Under the pieces are notes generated by a model. That model did no database searches and was not told the origin of the DNA. It was given only the letters and a program-made list of their open reading frames with translations. This document shows, in pieces, positions 63,888 through 64,000 of a DNA stretch of 64,000 nucleotides (positions within the stretch are counted from its first letter, which is position 1; every line of letters starts with the position of its first letter). The stretch comes from Telopea speciosissima. Its lineage: Eukaryota; Streptophyta; Magnoliopsida; Proteales; Proteaceae. A program made the position numbers and the translations under genes. The DNA lies in the NCBI RefSeq assembly GCF_018873765.1, contig NC_057925.1, positions 57,796,970 to 57,860,969 of the forward strand, given 5' to 3'.

Positions 63888-64000
63888 TTGGGTAAATTAT
63901 TGGTCCGCGTTCTCTATGGGGGAGCGTGGCCCTTGTGCGCATCTAAGGCCCAATGAAAGCATGCACATTAGCATCATGCATGGGGATGAGATTTCTGCCT
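63888..64000. repeat. Edge of a repeat running off the window
   Basis: GGTAAATTATTGGTCCGCGTTCTC and following text (GGGGGAGCGTGGCCCTTGTG, CCCAATGAAAGCATGCACA) look like the start of a GC-rich MITE-like element resembling the body at 46.9 kb. It is cut by the window end. Confidence 0.35.

Overview
The window is nuclear DNA of a flowering plant. It has split genes with GT-AG introns, plant-specific families (a CDPK, a galactinol/raffinose-type glycosyl hydrolase, a GH28 polygalacturonase, an F-box protein), Au-type SINEs, Tourist- and hAT-like MITEs, L1 and RTE LINE fragments, and LTR retrotransposons with iMet-type primer sites. I cannot place it below angiosperm. No grass-like codon bias is evident. 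All recognisable host genes lie on the minus strand.

Layout. About 2.0-2.6 kb: three phase-consistent exons of an unidentified gene. 3.36-7.01 kb: a compact young LTR element (element A) with a 5-bp target duplication. 8.3-9.5 kb: an F-box gene, preceded by an in-frame acidic N-terminal region cut off by one TGA. 10.1-11.0 kb: foldback element, SINE and MITE cluster. 11.2-14.3 kb: a complete nine-exon polygalacturonase whose introns carry a MITE and a LINE tail. 15.0-21.6 kb: no gene seen. 21.9-31.6 kb: a large LTR element (element B) with 2.8-kb LTRs and a 4.2-kb interior, LARD-like. 33.3-35.1 kb: a mitochondrial bL12 ribosomal protein gene. 35.8-36.1 kb: L1 fragment. 40.5-43.1 kb: a Tudor-domain nuclear protein gene. 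43.9-44.6 kb: RTE LINE 3' end. 45.5-46.2 kb: unassigned exon-like pieces. 48.2-55.4 kb: a 13-exon seed-imbibition/raffinose-synthase-like gene that looks dead. It is split by a Copia-like element (element C) inside exon 3 and has a TAG where the family has a Trp. 57.7-58.3 kb: L1 fragment. 59.5-63.0 kb: a complete eight-exon calcium-dependent protein kinase of the CPK7/8/32 type.

The genes do not form a pathway; they are ordinary neighbours separated by transposable elements. I found no convincing new multi-gene system. The best leads are the doubly broken galactosyltransferase-like gene, the F-box reading frame with one internal stop, two unusual non-autonomous LTR elements with their own unexplained open stretches, and two short unidentified genes. 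Exon limits were read by eye from splice signals and reading phase, without transcript support.
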